Below, one piece after another: positions 28,552 through 47,732 of a stretch of 64,000 nucleotides of DNA. Under the pieces are notes generated by a model, which was not told the origin of the DNA, did not search any database, and saw only the letters and a program-made list of their open reading frames with translations. The stretch comes from Scylla paramamosain. Its lineage: Eukaryota > Arthropoda > Malacostraca > Decapoda > Portunidae. The stretch's first letter is position 1, and every line of letters starts with the position of its first letter. Location: the NCBI RefSeq assembly GCF_035594125.1, contig NC_087161.1, positions 9,085,001-9,149,000 of the forward strand. The letters run 5' to 3'. The position numbers were made by a program, and so were the translations under genes.

Positions 28552-31500
28552 GTCCAGATCGGACTGCCTTTCCGTCGACGACCCTAAGTGTCTTGACACC
28601 CCCCTCAACTTTTTCTTCATTAACTTCTGCAACATTCGCGGTGTAAGATCTAATTTTCAATCTGTAGAACACCACCTCTCCTCTTCTAAACCTCATCTTC
28701 TTTTCCTCACTGAAACTCAGGTGTCTGAGGCAACTGACAGTAGCCCCTTTTCTGTTCCCTCCTAATTTCTCTATCCTCATTTTCGATCCAAAGCTGGATG
28801 CTGCGTTTATGTGCGCAATGACTTAACCTGCTCTCGTGCCCACGCTCTTGAATCTTCCGAGTTTTCCACCATCTGGCTACGACTACAGAGTCATTCTCAT
28901 ACTAAATTTATCTGTGCTGTATACCTCTCTCCTAACTCCTCTGACTATAAGAAATTCTTTGACTACTTAACTTCCAAAGTGGAGCACATTCTGACCCTCT
29001 TCCCTTTTGCAGAGATCTCCATTCTTGGAGACTTCAATGTTCACCACCAGCTTTGGCTTTCCTCTCCCTTCACTGACCATCCTGGTGAACTAGCCTACAA
29101 CTTTGCTATCCTCCATGACCTAGAGCAATTGGTGCAACACCCTACTCATATTCCTGACCGTCTTGGAGATACGCCCAACATTCTTGACCTTTTCCTGACC
29201 TCTAATCCTTCTGCTTATGCTTTTTTTTTTTTTTTTTTTTATGTAGGAAGGATACTGGCCAAGGGCAACAAAAATCTAATAAAAAAAAATGCCCACTGAA
29301 ATGCCAGTCCCTAAAAGGGTCAAAGCAGTGGTCAAAAATTGGTGGATAAGTGTCTTGAAACCTCCCTCTTGAAGGAATTCAAGTCATAGGAAGGTGGAAA
29401 TACAGAAGCAGGCAAGAAGTTCCAGAGTTTTCCAGAGAAAGGGATGAATGATTGAGAATACTGGTTAACTCTTGCGTTAGAGAGGTGGACAGAATAGGAG
29501 TGAGAGAAAGAAGAAAGTCTTGTGCAGCGAGGCCGCGGAAGGAGGGGAGGCATGCAGTTAGCAAGATCAAAAGAGCAGTTAGCATGAAAATAGCGGTAGA
29601 AGACAGCTAGAGATGTAACATTGCGGCGGTGAGAGAGAGGCTGAAGACAGTCAGTTAGAGGAGAGGAGTTGATGAGACGAAAAGCTTTTGATTCCACCCT
29701 GTCTAGAACAGCAGTATGAGTGGAACCCCCCCAGACATGTGAAGCATACTCCATACATGGACGGATAAGGCCCTTGTACAGAGTTAGCAGCTGGGGGGGT
29801 GAGAAAAACTGGCGGAGACGTCTCAGAACACCTAACTTCATAGAAGCTGTTTTAGCTAGAGATCAGATGTGAAGTTTCCAGTTCAGATTATAGGTAAAGG
29901 ACAGACCGAGGATGTTCAGTGTAGAAGAGGGGGACAGTTGAGTGTCATTGAAGAAGAGGGGATAGTTGTCTGGAAGATTGTGTCGAGTTGATAGATGGAG
30001 GAATTGAGTTTTTGAGGCATTGAACAATACCAAGTTTGCTCTGCCCCAATCAGAAATTTTAGAAAGATCAGAAGTCAGGCGTTCTGTGGCTTCCCTGCGT
30101 GATATGTTTACCTCCTGAAGGGTTAGACGTCTATGAAAAGACGTGGAAAAGTGCAGGGTGGTATCATCAGCATAGGAGTGGATAGGACAAGAAGTTTGGT
30201 TTAGAAGATCATTAATGAATAATAAGAAGAGAGTGGGCTCCTCCGATCACAATCTCATATCTTTATTTTGTCCTATCACTCCAATCCCTCCTCAGGATCT
30301 CCCTAAGCGAAGGTGCCTCTGGCGTTTTGCCTCTGCTAGTTGGGGGGACCTGAGGAGGTATTTTGCTGATTTTCCTTGGAATGACTACTGCTTCCGTGTC
30401 AGAGACCCGTCTTTGTGTGCTGAGCGCATAACAGAGGTGATAGTGTCTGGCATGGAGGCGTACATTCCTCACTCTTTTTCTCGTCCTAAACCTTCTAAAC
30501 CTTGGTTTAACACAGCTTGTTCTCGTGCTATACATGATAGAGAGGTGGCCCACAAAAGGTACTTAAGCCTTCCTTCACCAGAATCTCATGCACTTTATAT
30601 TTCTGCCCGGAACCATGCGAAGTCTGTTCTCCAACTAGCCAAAAACTCCTTCATTAACAGAAAATGTCAAAACCTTTCAAGATCTAATTCCCCTCGTGAT
30701 TTCTGGCATCTAGCCAAAAATATCTCCAATAACTTTGCTTCTTCTTCTTTCCCTCCTCTACTTCAACCAGATGGCACCACTGCTATCACATCTATTTCTA
30801 AAGCTGAACTCTTTGCTCAAACCTTTGCTAAAAACTCTACCTTGGACGATTCTGGGCTTGTTCCTCCCTCTCCTCCACCCTCTGACTACTTCATGCCACG
30901 TATTATAATTCTTCGTAATGATGTTTTCCATGCCCTCGCTGGCCTAAACCCTCGGAAGGCTTATGGACCTGATGGGGTCCCTCCTATTGTTCTCCGAAAC
31001 TGTGCCTCCGTGCTTGCACCTTGCCTAGTCAAACTCTTTCAGCTCTGTCTGTCAACATCTAACTTTCCTTCTTGCTGGAAGTTTGCCTACATTCAACCTG
31101 TTCCTAAAAAGGGTGACCGCTCTAATCCCTCAAACTGCCGTCCTATTGCTTTAATTTCCTGCTTATCTAAAGTTTTTGAATCTATCCTCAACAGGAAGAT
31201 TCTTAAACATCTATCACTTCACAACCTTCTATCTGATCGCCAGTATGGGTTCCGTCAAGGCCGCTCTACTGGTGATCTTCTGGCTTTCCTTACTGAGTCT
31301 TGGTCATCCTCTTTTAGAGACTTTGGTGAAACTTTTGCTGTTGCCTTGGACATATCAAAAGCCTTTGATAGAGTCTGGCACAAAGCTTTGATTTCCAAAC
31401 TACCCTCCTACGGTTTCTATCCTTCTCTCTGTAACTTCATCTCAAGTTTCCTTTCTGACCGTTCTATTGCTGCTGTGGTAGACGGTCACTGTTCTTCTCC

Positions 31501-32450
31501 TAAATCTATTAACAGTGGTGTTCCTCAGGGTTCTGTCCTGTCACCCACTCTCTTCTTATTATTCATTAATGATCTTCTAAACCAAACTTCTTGTCCTATC
31601 CACTCCTATGCTGATGATACCACCCTGCACTTTTCCACGTCTTTTCATAGACGTCCAACACTTCAGGAGGTAAACATATCACGCAGGGAAGCCACAGAAC
31701 GCCTGACTTCTGATCTTTCTAAAATTTCTGATTGGGGCAGAGCAAACTTGGTATTGTTCAATGCCTCAAAAACTCAATTCCTCCATCTATCAACTCGACA
31801 CAATCTTCCAGACAACTATCCCCCTCTTCTTCAATGACACTCAACTGTCCCTCTCTTCTACACTGAACATCCTCGGTCTGTCCTTTACTCGTAATCTGAA
31901 CTGGAAACTTCACATCTCATCTCTAGCTAAAACAGCTTCTATGAAGTTAGGTGTTCTGAGACGTCTCCGCCAGTTTTTCTCACCCCCCCAGCTGCTAACT
32001 CTGTACAAGGGCCTTATCCGTCCATGTATGGAGTATGCTTCACATGTCTGGGGGGGTTCCACTCATACTGCTGTTCTAGACAGGGTGGAATCAAAAGCTT
32101 TTCGTCTCATCAACTCCTCTCCTCTAACTGACTGTCTTCAGCCCCTCTCTCACCGCCGCAATGTTGCATATCTAGCTGTCTTCTACCGCTATTTTCATGC
32201 CAACTGCTCTTCTGATCTTGCTAACTGCATGCCTCCCCTCCTCCCGCGGCCTTGCTGCACAAGACTTTCTTCTTTCTCTCACTCCTATTCTGTCCACCTC
32301 TCTAACGCAAGAGTTAACCAGTATTCTCAATCATTCATCCCTTTCTCTGGTAAACTCTGGAACTCCTTGCCTGCTTCTTTATTTCCACCTTCCTATGACT
32401 TGAATTCCTTCAAGAGGGAGGTTTCAAGACACTTATCCACCAATTTTTGA
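28552..32450 (+). pseudogene. crab-L pol ORF of copy F, broken
   Basis: The endonuclease half is open at 28,811-29,220 after a TAA at 28,764-28,766 (TACTTT in paralogues became TAATTT). The RT half is open at about 30,236-31,837 with [14 protein letters not shown] and SYADD. A fifth C in the C run at about 31,820 (four in the intact copies) shifts the frame, after which the C-terminal domain is open to the stop at 32,450. The first 8 or so codons of the 540-codon open frame starting at 30,215 are antisense copy G and not part of the gene. Confidence 0.9.
29221..30236 (-). mobile_element. crab-L LINE 3' fragment (copy G) nested in copy F
   Basis: Poly(T) at 29,221-29,240, then the complement of the family's 3' end and ORF back into RT, ending at the codons for LLFINDL. 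It is a 5'-truncated insertion of 1.0 kb into copy F in opposite orientation. About 19 bp of copy F are missing at the site instead of being duplicated, and the 5' junction shares TGGG with both partners. The open post-RT frame is 29,332-29,841. Confidence 0.92.
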
Positions 32451-32543
32451 CCACTGCTTTGACCCTTTTAAGGGACTGGCATTTCAGTGGGCATTTTTTT
32501 TATTAGATTTTTGTTGCCCTTGGCCAGTATCCTTCCTACATAA

Positions 32544-40195
<7,652 letters not shown>

Positions 40196-40199
40196 ATAT

Positions 40200-41290
40200 T
40201 CAGCCACGACTCACATCAAACATCAAACAGGCAATAAAAACACTTTTCTTTACTTTAAAAGGAATATCATTATTCTTTCTTAAAAATGAGATACATTTTT
40301 TTGACGTGAGCCATCTTAGCGCCGGCGTGTGCCCTGACTGCCGACGAAGCTGATCCATCGGCAGTGGAGGGTGATCCCAGGTACACATACTGTGTGCACC
40401 GCTCCACTACCAACCCGTCTATGTGTATTGTCTCGTTGTCTTTGGGAGCACCGTGTATCACAAAAAATATGGTCATTCATTGATCTTCATACCGTATTCG
40501 TTACAGAATCGTTTCATAAGTGATAATTTATCAATCATTCTCTCATGTGATGTTGAAAGCAATACGGTGTCATCCATGAATATAAAAAAGTGTAACCATT
40601 TCAAAAACCTGTTGTTTTCAAAGTTATCTTTGATCAACGTAATTAAATCGTTAATGTAGAGTCTGAATAACAAGCATGATGCGGCCGAATATTGGCGGAC
40701 TCCCATAACTGTAAACACAACAGTAGCAATCACACTTAGTCACGCTATACATAGTACCAATAACACCCAACATGACCATACCGCATCTGAGACGTTTTAA
40801 TATACGTACTAATATGCGTCGAAGTACTAAATCGTATGATTTACTAAAATCAATAAAAGCAACGAATAACCATTTCTTTTTTCATTCTGGCTAAGTCTGT
40901 TAGTAAACGCAGCGTAACGATGTGTTCGGTGCAGCCGTGATCTCTATGACCCCCTGCTTGCTCTCGGTGTTGCATGAACAACTGCTCGGTCGCCCTTCTT
41001 AAAAATCGTAGAAAGCTTTCCCACAGTCCAATGTTTTGGATACTGTAGGGTGGTAAGAATTATATTAAAGTGTCGTAATAACCATTACCACTGCACGGGT
41101 AATAGTTTGAAAAAACCGGGTGCAGTACCGTCAAGGCCACATGCTTTATCTGCCTTGATCTTATTAACCAGAGCGTTGACGTCAGCAGGCGGAATAGGTT
41201 CATCTAATACCGGTATTGTAACGGTCATATCCCGGCATTCATTAATAAGGTCGTCTGTAGCGGGACACAAGTCACCGCTCCTAGCACTCC
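40200..41290 (-). mobile_element. Third LINE family relic, RT region
   Basis: Reading right to left: an RT-entry block at 41,085-41,270 (KADKACGLDG), a gap of decayed sequence, an RT palm at 40,473-40,733 (LYINDLI, FMDDTVLL as the catalytic box), and a post-RT block at 40,200-40,476 (YVYLGSP, KKNNDIPF). Frames are broken between blocks. The words differ from crab-L, CR1 and the 21.6-kb LINE, so this is a separate family. Both ends are truncated. Confidence 0.75.
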
Positions 41291-41544
41291 GTTTTCTATT
41301 TCATTATCACCCTTCCGTTTTCACTCTCTCTACTGCACACGCTCTTGTCTTTCATATCTTTTTCATCACTTCTCTTACTTGTCACATTCTGTGCACGCTC
41401 TTTTACACATGTATTACACATCTTCTCAATACATCTTACAACTCCTTTCTTCACACAGACATACACACACACATACACTCTCTTTTTCCATAATTTTGTA
41501 TGTGTCGTTTGTTATGTTTAGTAATTGTTATATATATTGTTCAT

Positions 41545-42199
41545 ATTTTTACCTGAATAAACAGCTTACAACCAACATAAAATTACAATTAATTAAAGCT
41601 TGCATTATTCCCATTTTAATATATCCAGACTATCCTCTAGTAACAATTTCAAATAATGCAATTCGTAAGCTTCAAAGAATACAAAACAGCTCATTAAGAG
41701 TTGCATATAATGAGAAATATCCCTACACGAAAACCTGTGAGGAGCTACACATACTTAGCAATATAAAACCAATAAATATTTTACTTTACGAAAGAGCATC
41801 TAAAACAAAACACACATTACAGCATACATTACAAGACACAAATTACATACGCATAATAACAGACAATATAAATAACAACAATGAGCATACATGGTTCAGG
41901 AAAACATCTAAAGCACTGGAAACTATACAACCACATCCAATATACACATAGAAATTACTAAGCACGCGAAATTAATAATAACCATAACCGCAGCCTCCTT
42001 CTAATAAGTAATAATAAGTAATGGGAGCGAGGAACCGCAAATCATGATCTGAACCAGCAAGGCGTACAGCCCGCCACCTGTTATTCTCTAACTTTATTTC
42101 AATTTCACCAAGTCTATTCCCTCCAACTCTTAGTCTTTCCCCCCCCCCCTAATTTCACCACCCTGTCTATCCCCCCCCATCAAAAAAAAAAAAAAAAAG
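41545..42199 (+). mobile_element. LINE 3' fragment with poly(A)
   Basis: The open frame at about 41,545-41,951 reads as the post-RT domain of a Jockey-like LINE (LNKQLTTNIKLQLIKACIIP, IRKLQRIQNSSLR). It is followed by an untranslated stretch and about 17 A at 42,183-42,199. This is a typical 5'-truncated insertion, plus orientation, from a family not otherwise seen here. Confidence 0.72.
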
Positions 42200-43029
42200 A
42201 ATAAACAGAGAATACCCAGGCTAAGTTTCCTTTGCCAGAGCTACACAGTTATGACACTGGAAACTGTTACCCTTAAAGGACTAAACACTGCTATGACCAA
42301 GAGTCGTAGTTGGGAGCCTAAACTTCTCGCTTGAGCGACTTCCGGGCGGCTAAGTAGCACCTCACCTTCGCTAGACGTCTGTGGCAATATTCAATCATTA
42401 TTAAACATTTTGAATTTTTCATCAGACAACACCCTTGTGTGGGTGTTGTCAAGTAAAGCTCCTTTCCAGTTAATGGCTTGCCACACCCACCTAAATCCTT
42501 ATCCAACAGCAGTCTGTCCCAGCAGACTGCTGGGACAGACTGCTGCCTTCACAATCCGCGGCTGCGCTGCGGCTGCGCCCAGCACACTCATACAAGTCAT
42601 CACAGATATTTTCGGGAAAAAAACACTGATATCAATGACATAATCATATTTACGTACATCAACATTATTGATATTGTTACTATTATATACCATTAGTTAT
42701 TTTGTAATATTCATTATGTAGCATCAGTTTTGTATGTAATAAAATCAAATCCCAGTAATGTAACAAAGGCATTTTCTCTTTTGTTTGTACATGCATTTCC
42801 AGCGCAGATAGTCTTAGGGATTCAAATATTTATTGTTCCCAGGCCACGCCGCTTCAACAATGAATGCAAAAGAAGTTCGTGCACTTTTTATTCTTCTCCA
42901 CAACTCATGGATAAACTGTCATAGGACGAGAATGGGACTGGCACAGGCGGCAGCATATAATCACCTTGTAACAGCCTTATATGTACCTTTCAGCTGAGTG
43001 TATCGGCAACAAAACACACAAACATAACA
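42200..43029. other. Unrecognised sequence with two palindromes
   Basis: No coding call. It contains the hairpins at 42,425-42,450 and 42,507-42,545 and a short GCGGCTGCGCT tandem duplication near 42,558. The right end leads into a gypsy gag and may be its leader or LTR, but I see no TG...CA-bounded repeat. Confidence 0.5.
42507..42545. repeat. 39-bp palindrome, 19-bp arms
   Basis: CAGCAGTCTGTCCCAGCAG, a single A, then the exact complement. It is GC-rich, so it is not a by-product of AT repeats. A second foldback (GACAACACCC, six-base loop, complement) lies at 42,425-42,450. Confidence 0.95.
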
Positions 43030-43893
43030 ATGGCAGACGGATACAAGCAGAGCGGTAGCACAGCATTACAGCCAGCATGGTCCTAAGACGTCCCAGCCCC
43101 CAAGGAGTTCCAAGTCTCTGTGGACCCCTCCACAGTGGTGCAGAGGTGGAAGAAATGGTGCACCGCCTTTGAGTACTACATTGTAGCAACAGGAGTGAAC
43201 AAGAAGGAGCAGAAGAGAGCCCTTTTTCTACATGTATCTGGACCAGAGGTTCAAGAGATTTTTGCTACTCTAACAGCAGGTGACAACTACAAGACAGCCA
43301 AGAAGGTACTTGACAAGTATTTTGCTGCTAAGATTAATGTACGCTATGAGAGGTTTTTATTTAAGCAGTGTGCACAACAACCACAGGAGTCACTGGATTC
43401 ATATGTCACAGGATTGCGTAAATTAGCTTCCACTTGTGAATACCAAGATGCAGATCTCATCACTGACCAAATTATTGAAAGGTGTAGCTCCCATGAGTTG
43501 AGAAAAAGGTTGTTACAGGAGAAGGCACTCACCTTGGATAAAGAGCAGTAAATTGCCAGGCCTTTGGAAGCTGCAAATATGCAGTCACATAGTATAGAGG
43601 GTAAGAGTGTCGGTAGCCTTCATTCTCAAGTGAGCAAGCTCTCCATTAAACCTGGTAGGGGAAACAGATAAGCTCAAGGTAAACCTGCAACACACAATGC
43701 TCACCAACCACTCAACACCCACAGAAATGTGTCCAAACCACAACAGAAAAACACATCATAACACAACACATAAGCCAGGACAGGCGGAGTGTACCAGGTG
43801 TGGTAATGTTGGACATAAACCTTACGAGTGCCGTAAATGTCCGGCAAGTGGTAAACAGTGTCTCAAGTGTGGTAAGATGGGTCATTTTATCTA
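43030..43893 (+). pseudogene. Ty3/gypsy gag, broken
   Basis: ATG at 43,030 with an in-frame TAA at 43,084. The frame is then open from about 43,090 to 43,551 (VVQRWKKWCTAFEYY, a capsid-like helical gag; YERFLFKQCAQQPQESLDSY). A further stop and a frameshift follow, then a CCHC zinc knuckle (CTRCGNVGHKPYEC) and the beginning of a second (CLKCGKMGH) at 43,790-43,893. Known role: Gag packages the element RNA. Decayed. Confidence 0.85.
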
Positions 43894-43966
43894 ATGTATG
43901 TAAGGCATACATAAGATAAAATGTAGATTAGACATTAGATCTGTTTACATTAGATGTAAACAGATC
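43883..43966. repeat. Two adjacent palindromes at the gag/protease boundary
   Basis: Arms 43,883-43,900 and 43,906-43,923 (18 bp, one mismatch, five-base loop), then GATCTGTTTACAT at 43,938-43,950 with its exact complement at 43,954-43,966 (three-base loop). They lie immediately after the second zinc knuckle, where the reading frame is lost. Confidence 0.93.
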
Positions 43967-44011
43967 TATTCAGCTTCACATTCTTATATAACACCTTCAA
44001 AGAATTGTGAG

Positions 44012-44389
44012 TTGGAAGCTGCAGGAAATAAGGAGTCCCCAGACACAGAGTTTGCCTTTAGGATAAATTCTGTCAACAGACAAGACAAGAGATTGATGGT
44101 GACCCTGTACCTTAACGATATGCTTATTCCAATGCAGGCTGGCATAGCGGCTGATGTTACTGTTGTGTCAGAGGAGGTTGCAAATGAAATACCTAATATT
44201 TCAATCGATGCCAGTGATAAAGTGTTAAAGGATTATAACAGTCATAACATACATGTTGTTGGTTCTGCAAATGTACTGGTCAAGCATGGTCAGGAAGAAG
44301 TTAGAACCTTGCCAGTCGCTATTGTAGCAGGTCGACGGCCGACTCAACTCGGGTTAGATTGGTTAAAACATAAAATTGGACGGGTATAA
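44012..44389 (+). pseudogene. Ty3/gypsy aspartic protease segment lacking the catalytic triad
   Basis: An open frame of 125 codons aligned with retropepsin: strand-rich start (LMVTLYLNDMLIPM), then AGIAADVTVVSEE where the family has DTGAxVT(V/L)(V/I)SE, and the usual end before RT (QLGLDWLKH). The Asp-Thr-Gly catalytic motif is absent, so the product could not be a protease. Confidence 0.8.
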
Positions 44390-46185
44390 CATCCTTAAGG
44401 TGGCAAATGACAAAAGTAGTGAGTCATTGTCAGAAATATTGTCAAAGTACTCTGCAGGTTTTCAGGAAAGTTCTTGTACAGGTACAGTAAAAAACACTAC
44501 AGCAACACTTGTTCTCAAGTCAGATGCTACTCCTAGATTTTATGCACCAAGACCTATTCCTTTTGCACTGAAAGTCTCAGTAGAGGAAGAGATCCACAGA
44601 TTGGAAGCCGATTATTCTGAATGAGGAACGCCACTGGTTCTCCATAGCTAAGAAATACGGTGGTATCAGGTTGTATGGGGATTATAAGGTAACAGTTAAC
44701 AGGGAAATACAAGTAGCACAACACCCCTTACCAAATCCGACTTTAGGAGGATGCAGGTTATTTTCAAAACTTGATCTAAAACAAGCATTTCAGCAGTTGC
44801 AATTAGATAAGAAATCACAAGAGATTTGTACATTGAACACTCATTTAGGACTTTCCGTCCACAGAGATTGCCGTATGGTAAAGCAAGTAGCCCTGCCATC
44901 TGGCAGAAGACCATGGACAAAATTTTTACAGGGTTAACTGGAGTTTTCTGTTTCATTGATGACATACTAATTGCAGGTAGAGATGAGAAGGAACATGATC
45001 AAAGACTCAAATTAGTTTTACAGAAATTCTTAGAAAATGGCATGAAGGTGCATAAGGGGAAATGTGATTTCAAAGTTTCCTCAGTGGAATGCTTAGCATT
45101 TTACATAGGTGGACAAGGGATACATAAGTCAAAAAGTAAAGTAACAGCAGTACAAAACAGTAAAGTACCAGAAAACATGAGAGAGCTGAAGTCCTTTCTA
45201 GGTCTAGTAACCTTTTATGGTAAATTTATCCTAGACTTAGCCACTATTGCACATCCTTTGTATCAGTTACTGAAAAGAGATTCAGACTGGTTATGGACAG
45301 AGCAGTGTCTAACAGCTTTTGAGAAGATCAAAGAGTTGATCATCTCCCCAGATTTCCTTGTACATTTTCAGAAGGATTTGCCTTTGATTCTTGTCTGTGA
45401 TGCCTCTAATGTAGGGTTAGGAGCTGTATTAGCTCACATTATGCCAGATGGTTCGGAACGTCCCATCGCATTTGCTTCCAGATCTTTAAATAAAGCTAAA
45501 CAAAATTATTATCAAGTAGAAAAGGAAGCATTAGCTCTAGTCTATGGAGTTAAGAAATACCACATGTATTTGTATGGCAGACAACACTTCCGGTTAGTCA
45601 CTGACCACAAGCCTTTATTGGCCATTTTAGGCCCCAAGGCGAGCTTGCCAACTTTGATTGCAGCCAGACTACAGAGATTGGTGTTATTTTAGCTACATAT
45701 CACTATTCTTTAGAATACAGACCAACCAAAAATTTAGGAAATGCAGACACACTCTCTAGACTACCAGTAGACCAGGCACCTGTGGAAACAGAATGTAGCA
45801 TTCTGCTGCTTGAGAGTTCTGACATACCAATTACTGCTAAACATATTGCACAAAATACACAAAAGGACCCTGTACTCTCACAAGTTTTGCAAGGATTGAT
45901 TTCAGGCAGACATGCTTTGCTTACTCATGATGAATGCAAGCCATATTAGAAAATTTGGTCAGACCTTAGTGTGGAACAAAATTGTATATTAAAAGGTGCT
46001 AGGTTGGTTGTACCAAAATGTCTAAGGAAACTTGTTTTGTAAGAAGTTCACTCTGATCATCAAGGAGTTGTAAGATCCAAGGCCATTGCCAGATCATTTG
46101 TTTGGTGGCCGGATATGGACAAAGGTATAGATGAATATGTAAAAGGTTATGCTGAATGTGTTGTTCAGCAAAATAATCCACCAAT
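44376..46185 (+). pseudogene. Ty3/gypsy RT-RNase H-integrase fragment
   Basis: The RT N-terminus at 44,376-44,624 ends at a stop. A frame-shifted middle follows (44,671-44,937). The longest open part (44,826-45,692) carries LPYGKASSPAIWQ, FIDDILIAG (the YxDD position, bases 44,952-44,963), the connection, and RNase H with CDASNVGLGAVL, EKEALALVYG and TDHKPLL. Beyond it, in shifted frames, come a chromatin-side linker (NADTLSRLP) and an integrase zinc-binding-like region near 46,040-46,170, after which the element is cut off before the integrase core. It resembles K02A2.6-type gypsy polyproteins by recall. Confidence 0.85.
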
Positions 46186-46193
46186 CTATAGTT

Positions 46194-46500
46194 TTAATCT
46201 ATAGTGTCCTGTTGGCGTTGAAAATGGAGCCATGTGCCAAAAGCCGATTTTATATCTATTGCGCCAAATAGTTTGTTCCCTGTTCCTAAATTTCGGAGGA
46301 TTCCTACTATTACTAGTCGCGGTAGTCGATCTGGGATGGTATGTTTGTTAATTTGTCTGTAATCAATTACTAATCTTACTCTACTGTTTGGTTTTAGAGT
46401 TCCAAGAACTCTAATGACATCTTGCATCAGCATTTAATTAATCAGTTTATTTACTTTGGCGAGCTGTGAATGTGGTAGTATGTATGCTGGTATATAGATG
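46194..46500 (-). pseudogene. Ty3/gypsy RT fragment, opposite strand
   Basis: The minus-strand open frame at 46,194-46,433 reads RLVIDYRQINKHTIPDRLP and FGAIDIKSAF, the RT finger/palm of a second gypsy-type element. It abuts the 3' end of the plus-strand gypsy at about 46,190 through a short repeated word (ATCTATAG, near 46,183 and 46,197). Confidence 0.75.
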
Positions 46501-46529
46501 GCCTAAGTACATGGTTTGAGCTTAATCGT

Positions 46530-47732
46530 TTTTTTTTTCTTTTTAATGTAGGAGGGACACCAGCCAAAGGCAACGAAAGTCTGATAAAGAAAAAAAATCG
46601 CTGAGATGCCGGTCACCGAATAAAGTCCGAAGCGATAGTAAAAATTTGAAGGATAAGTATCTTCAAACCTCCCTCTTGAAGGAATTTAAGTCATAAGAAG
46701 GCGGCGGAAATACAGAAGCAGGCAGGGAGTCACAGTTTACCAGAGAAACGGATGAATGATTTAGAATACTGGTTAACTCTTGCATTAGAGAGGTGAACAA
46801 AATAAGGGTGAGAGAAAGAAGAAAGTCTTGTGAGAGAAAGAAGAAAGTCTTGTGCAGCGAGGCCGCGGGAGGAGGGCAGGCATGCAGTTAGCAAGATCAA
46901 AAGAGCAGTTAGCATGAAAACAGCGGTAGAAGATAGCAAGAGATGCAATATTGCGGCGATGAGAAAGAGGCTGAAGACGGTCAGTTAGAGGAGAGGAGTT
47001 GAGACGAAAAGCTTTTCATTCCACCCAGTCTAAAAGAGCGGTATGAGAGGAACCCCCCCTAAGACATGAAGTGAGAAAAACTGGCGGAAACGTCTCAGAA
47101 CCCCTAACTTCATAGAAGCTGTTTTAGCCAGAGATAAAATATGAAGTTTCCAGTTTAGATTATAAGAAAAGGACAGACCGAGGATGTTCATTGTAGAAGG
47201 GGGACAGTGTCATTAAAGAGGGGATAGTTGTCTGGAAGGTTGTGACGAGTTGATAGAAGGAGGAACTGAGTTTTTGAGGAATTGAACAATACAAAGTTTG
47301 TTCTGCCTCCATCAGAAATTTTAGAGATATCAGAAATCAGGCGTTTTGTGGCTTGCCTGCGTGAAGTTTACTTCCTGAAGGGTTGGACGTCTGTGAAAAC
47401 ACGTAGAAAAGTGCAGGGTGCTTTCATCAGCGTAGGAAGGGATAGGACAAGAAGTTTGGTTTTGAAGATCATTGATGAATAATAGGAAGACAGTGGGTGA
47501 CAGGACACAACCCTGAGGAACAACAATGTTAATAGATTTAGAACAGTTATCGTCTACCACACCAGCAATAGAACAATCAGAAAGGAAACTACCGTAAGAG
47601 GGTAGTTTGGAAATCAAAGCTTTGTACCAGTCTCTAGCAAAAGTTTTTGATATGTCTAAGGCAACAACTAAAAGTTACACCGAAATCTTTCAGTAAGAAA
47701 AGCCAGAAGATCACTAGTAGAGCGGCCTTGAT
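46530..47732 (-). mobile_element. crab-L LINE (copy J), 3' half
   Basis: The minus-strand 3' end begins with a T-rich tail at 46,530 and aligns through the post-RT and RT regions to 47,732. There a CR1 element interrupts it; it resumes at 52,230. A 24-bp tandem duplication (GAGAGAAAGAAGAAAGTCTT words) lies near 46,808-46,855, and a deletion near 47,065. Frames are broken throughout. Confidence 0.9.

Noticed and set aside
30215..30240. Start of a new protein in copy F (MNNKKRV...)
   Set aside because: The first codons are antisense copy G read through the junction, a chance chimeric frame.
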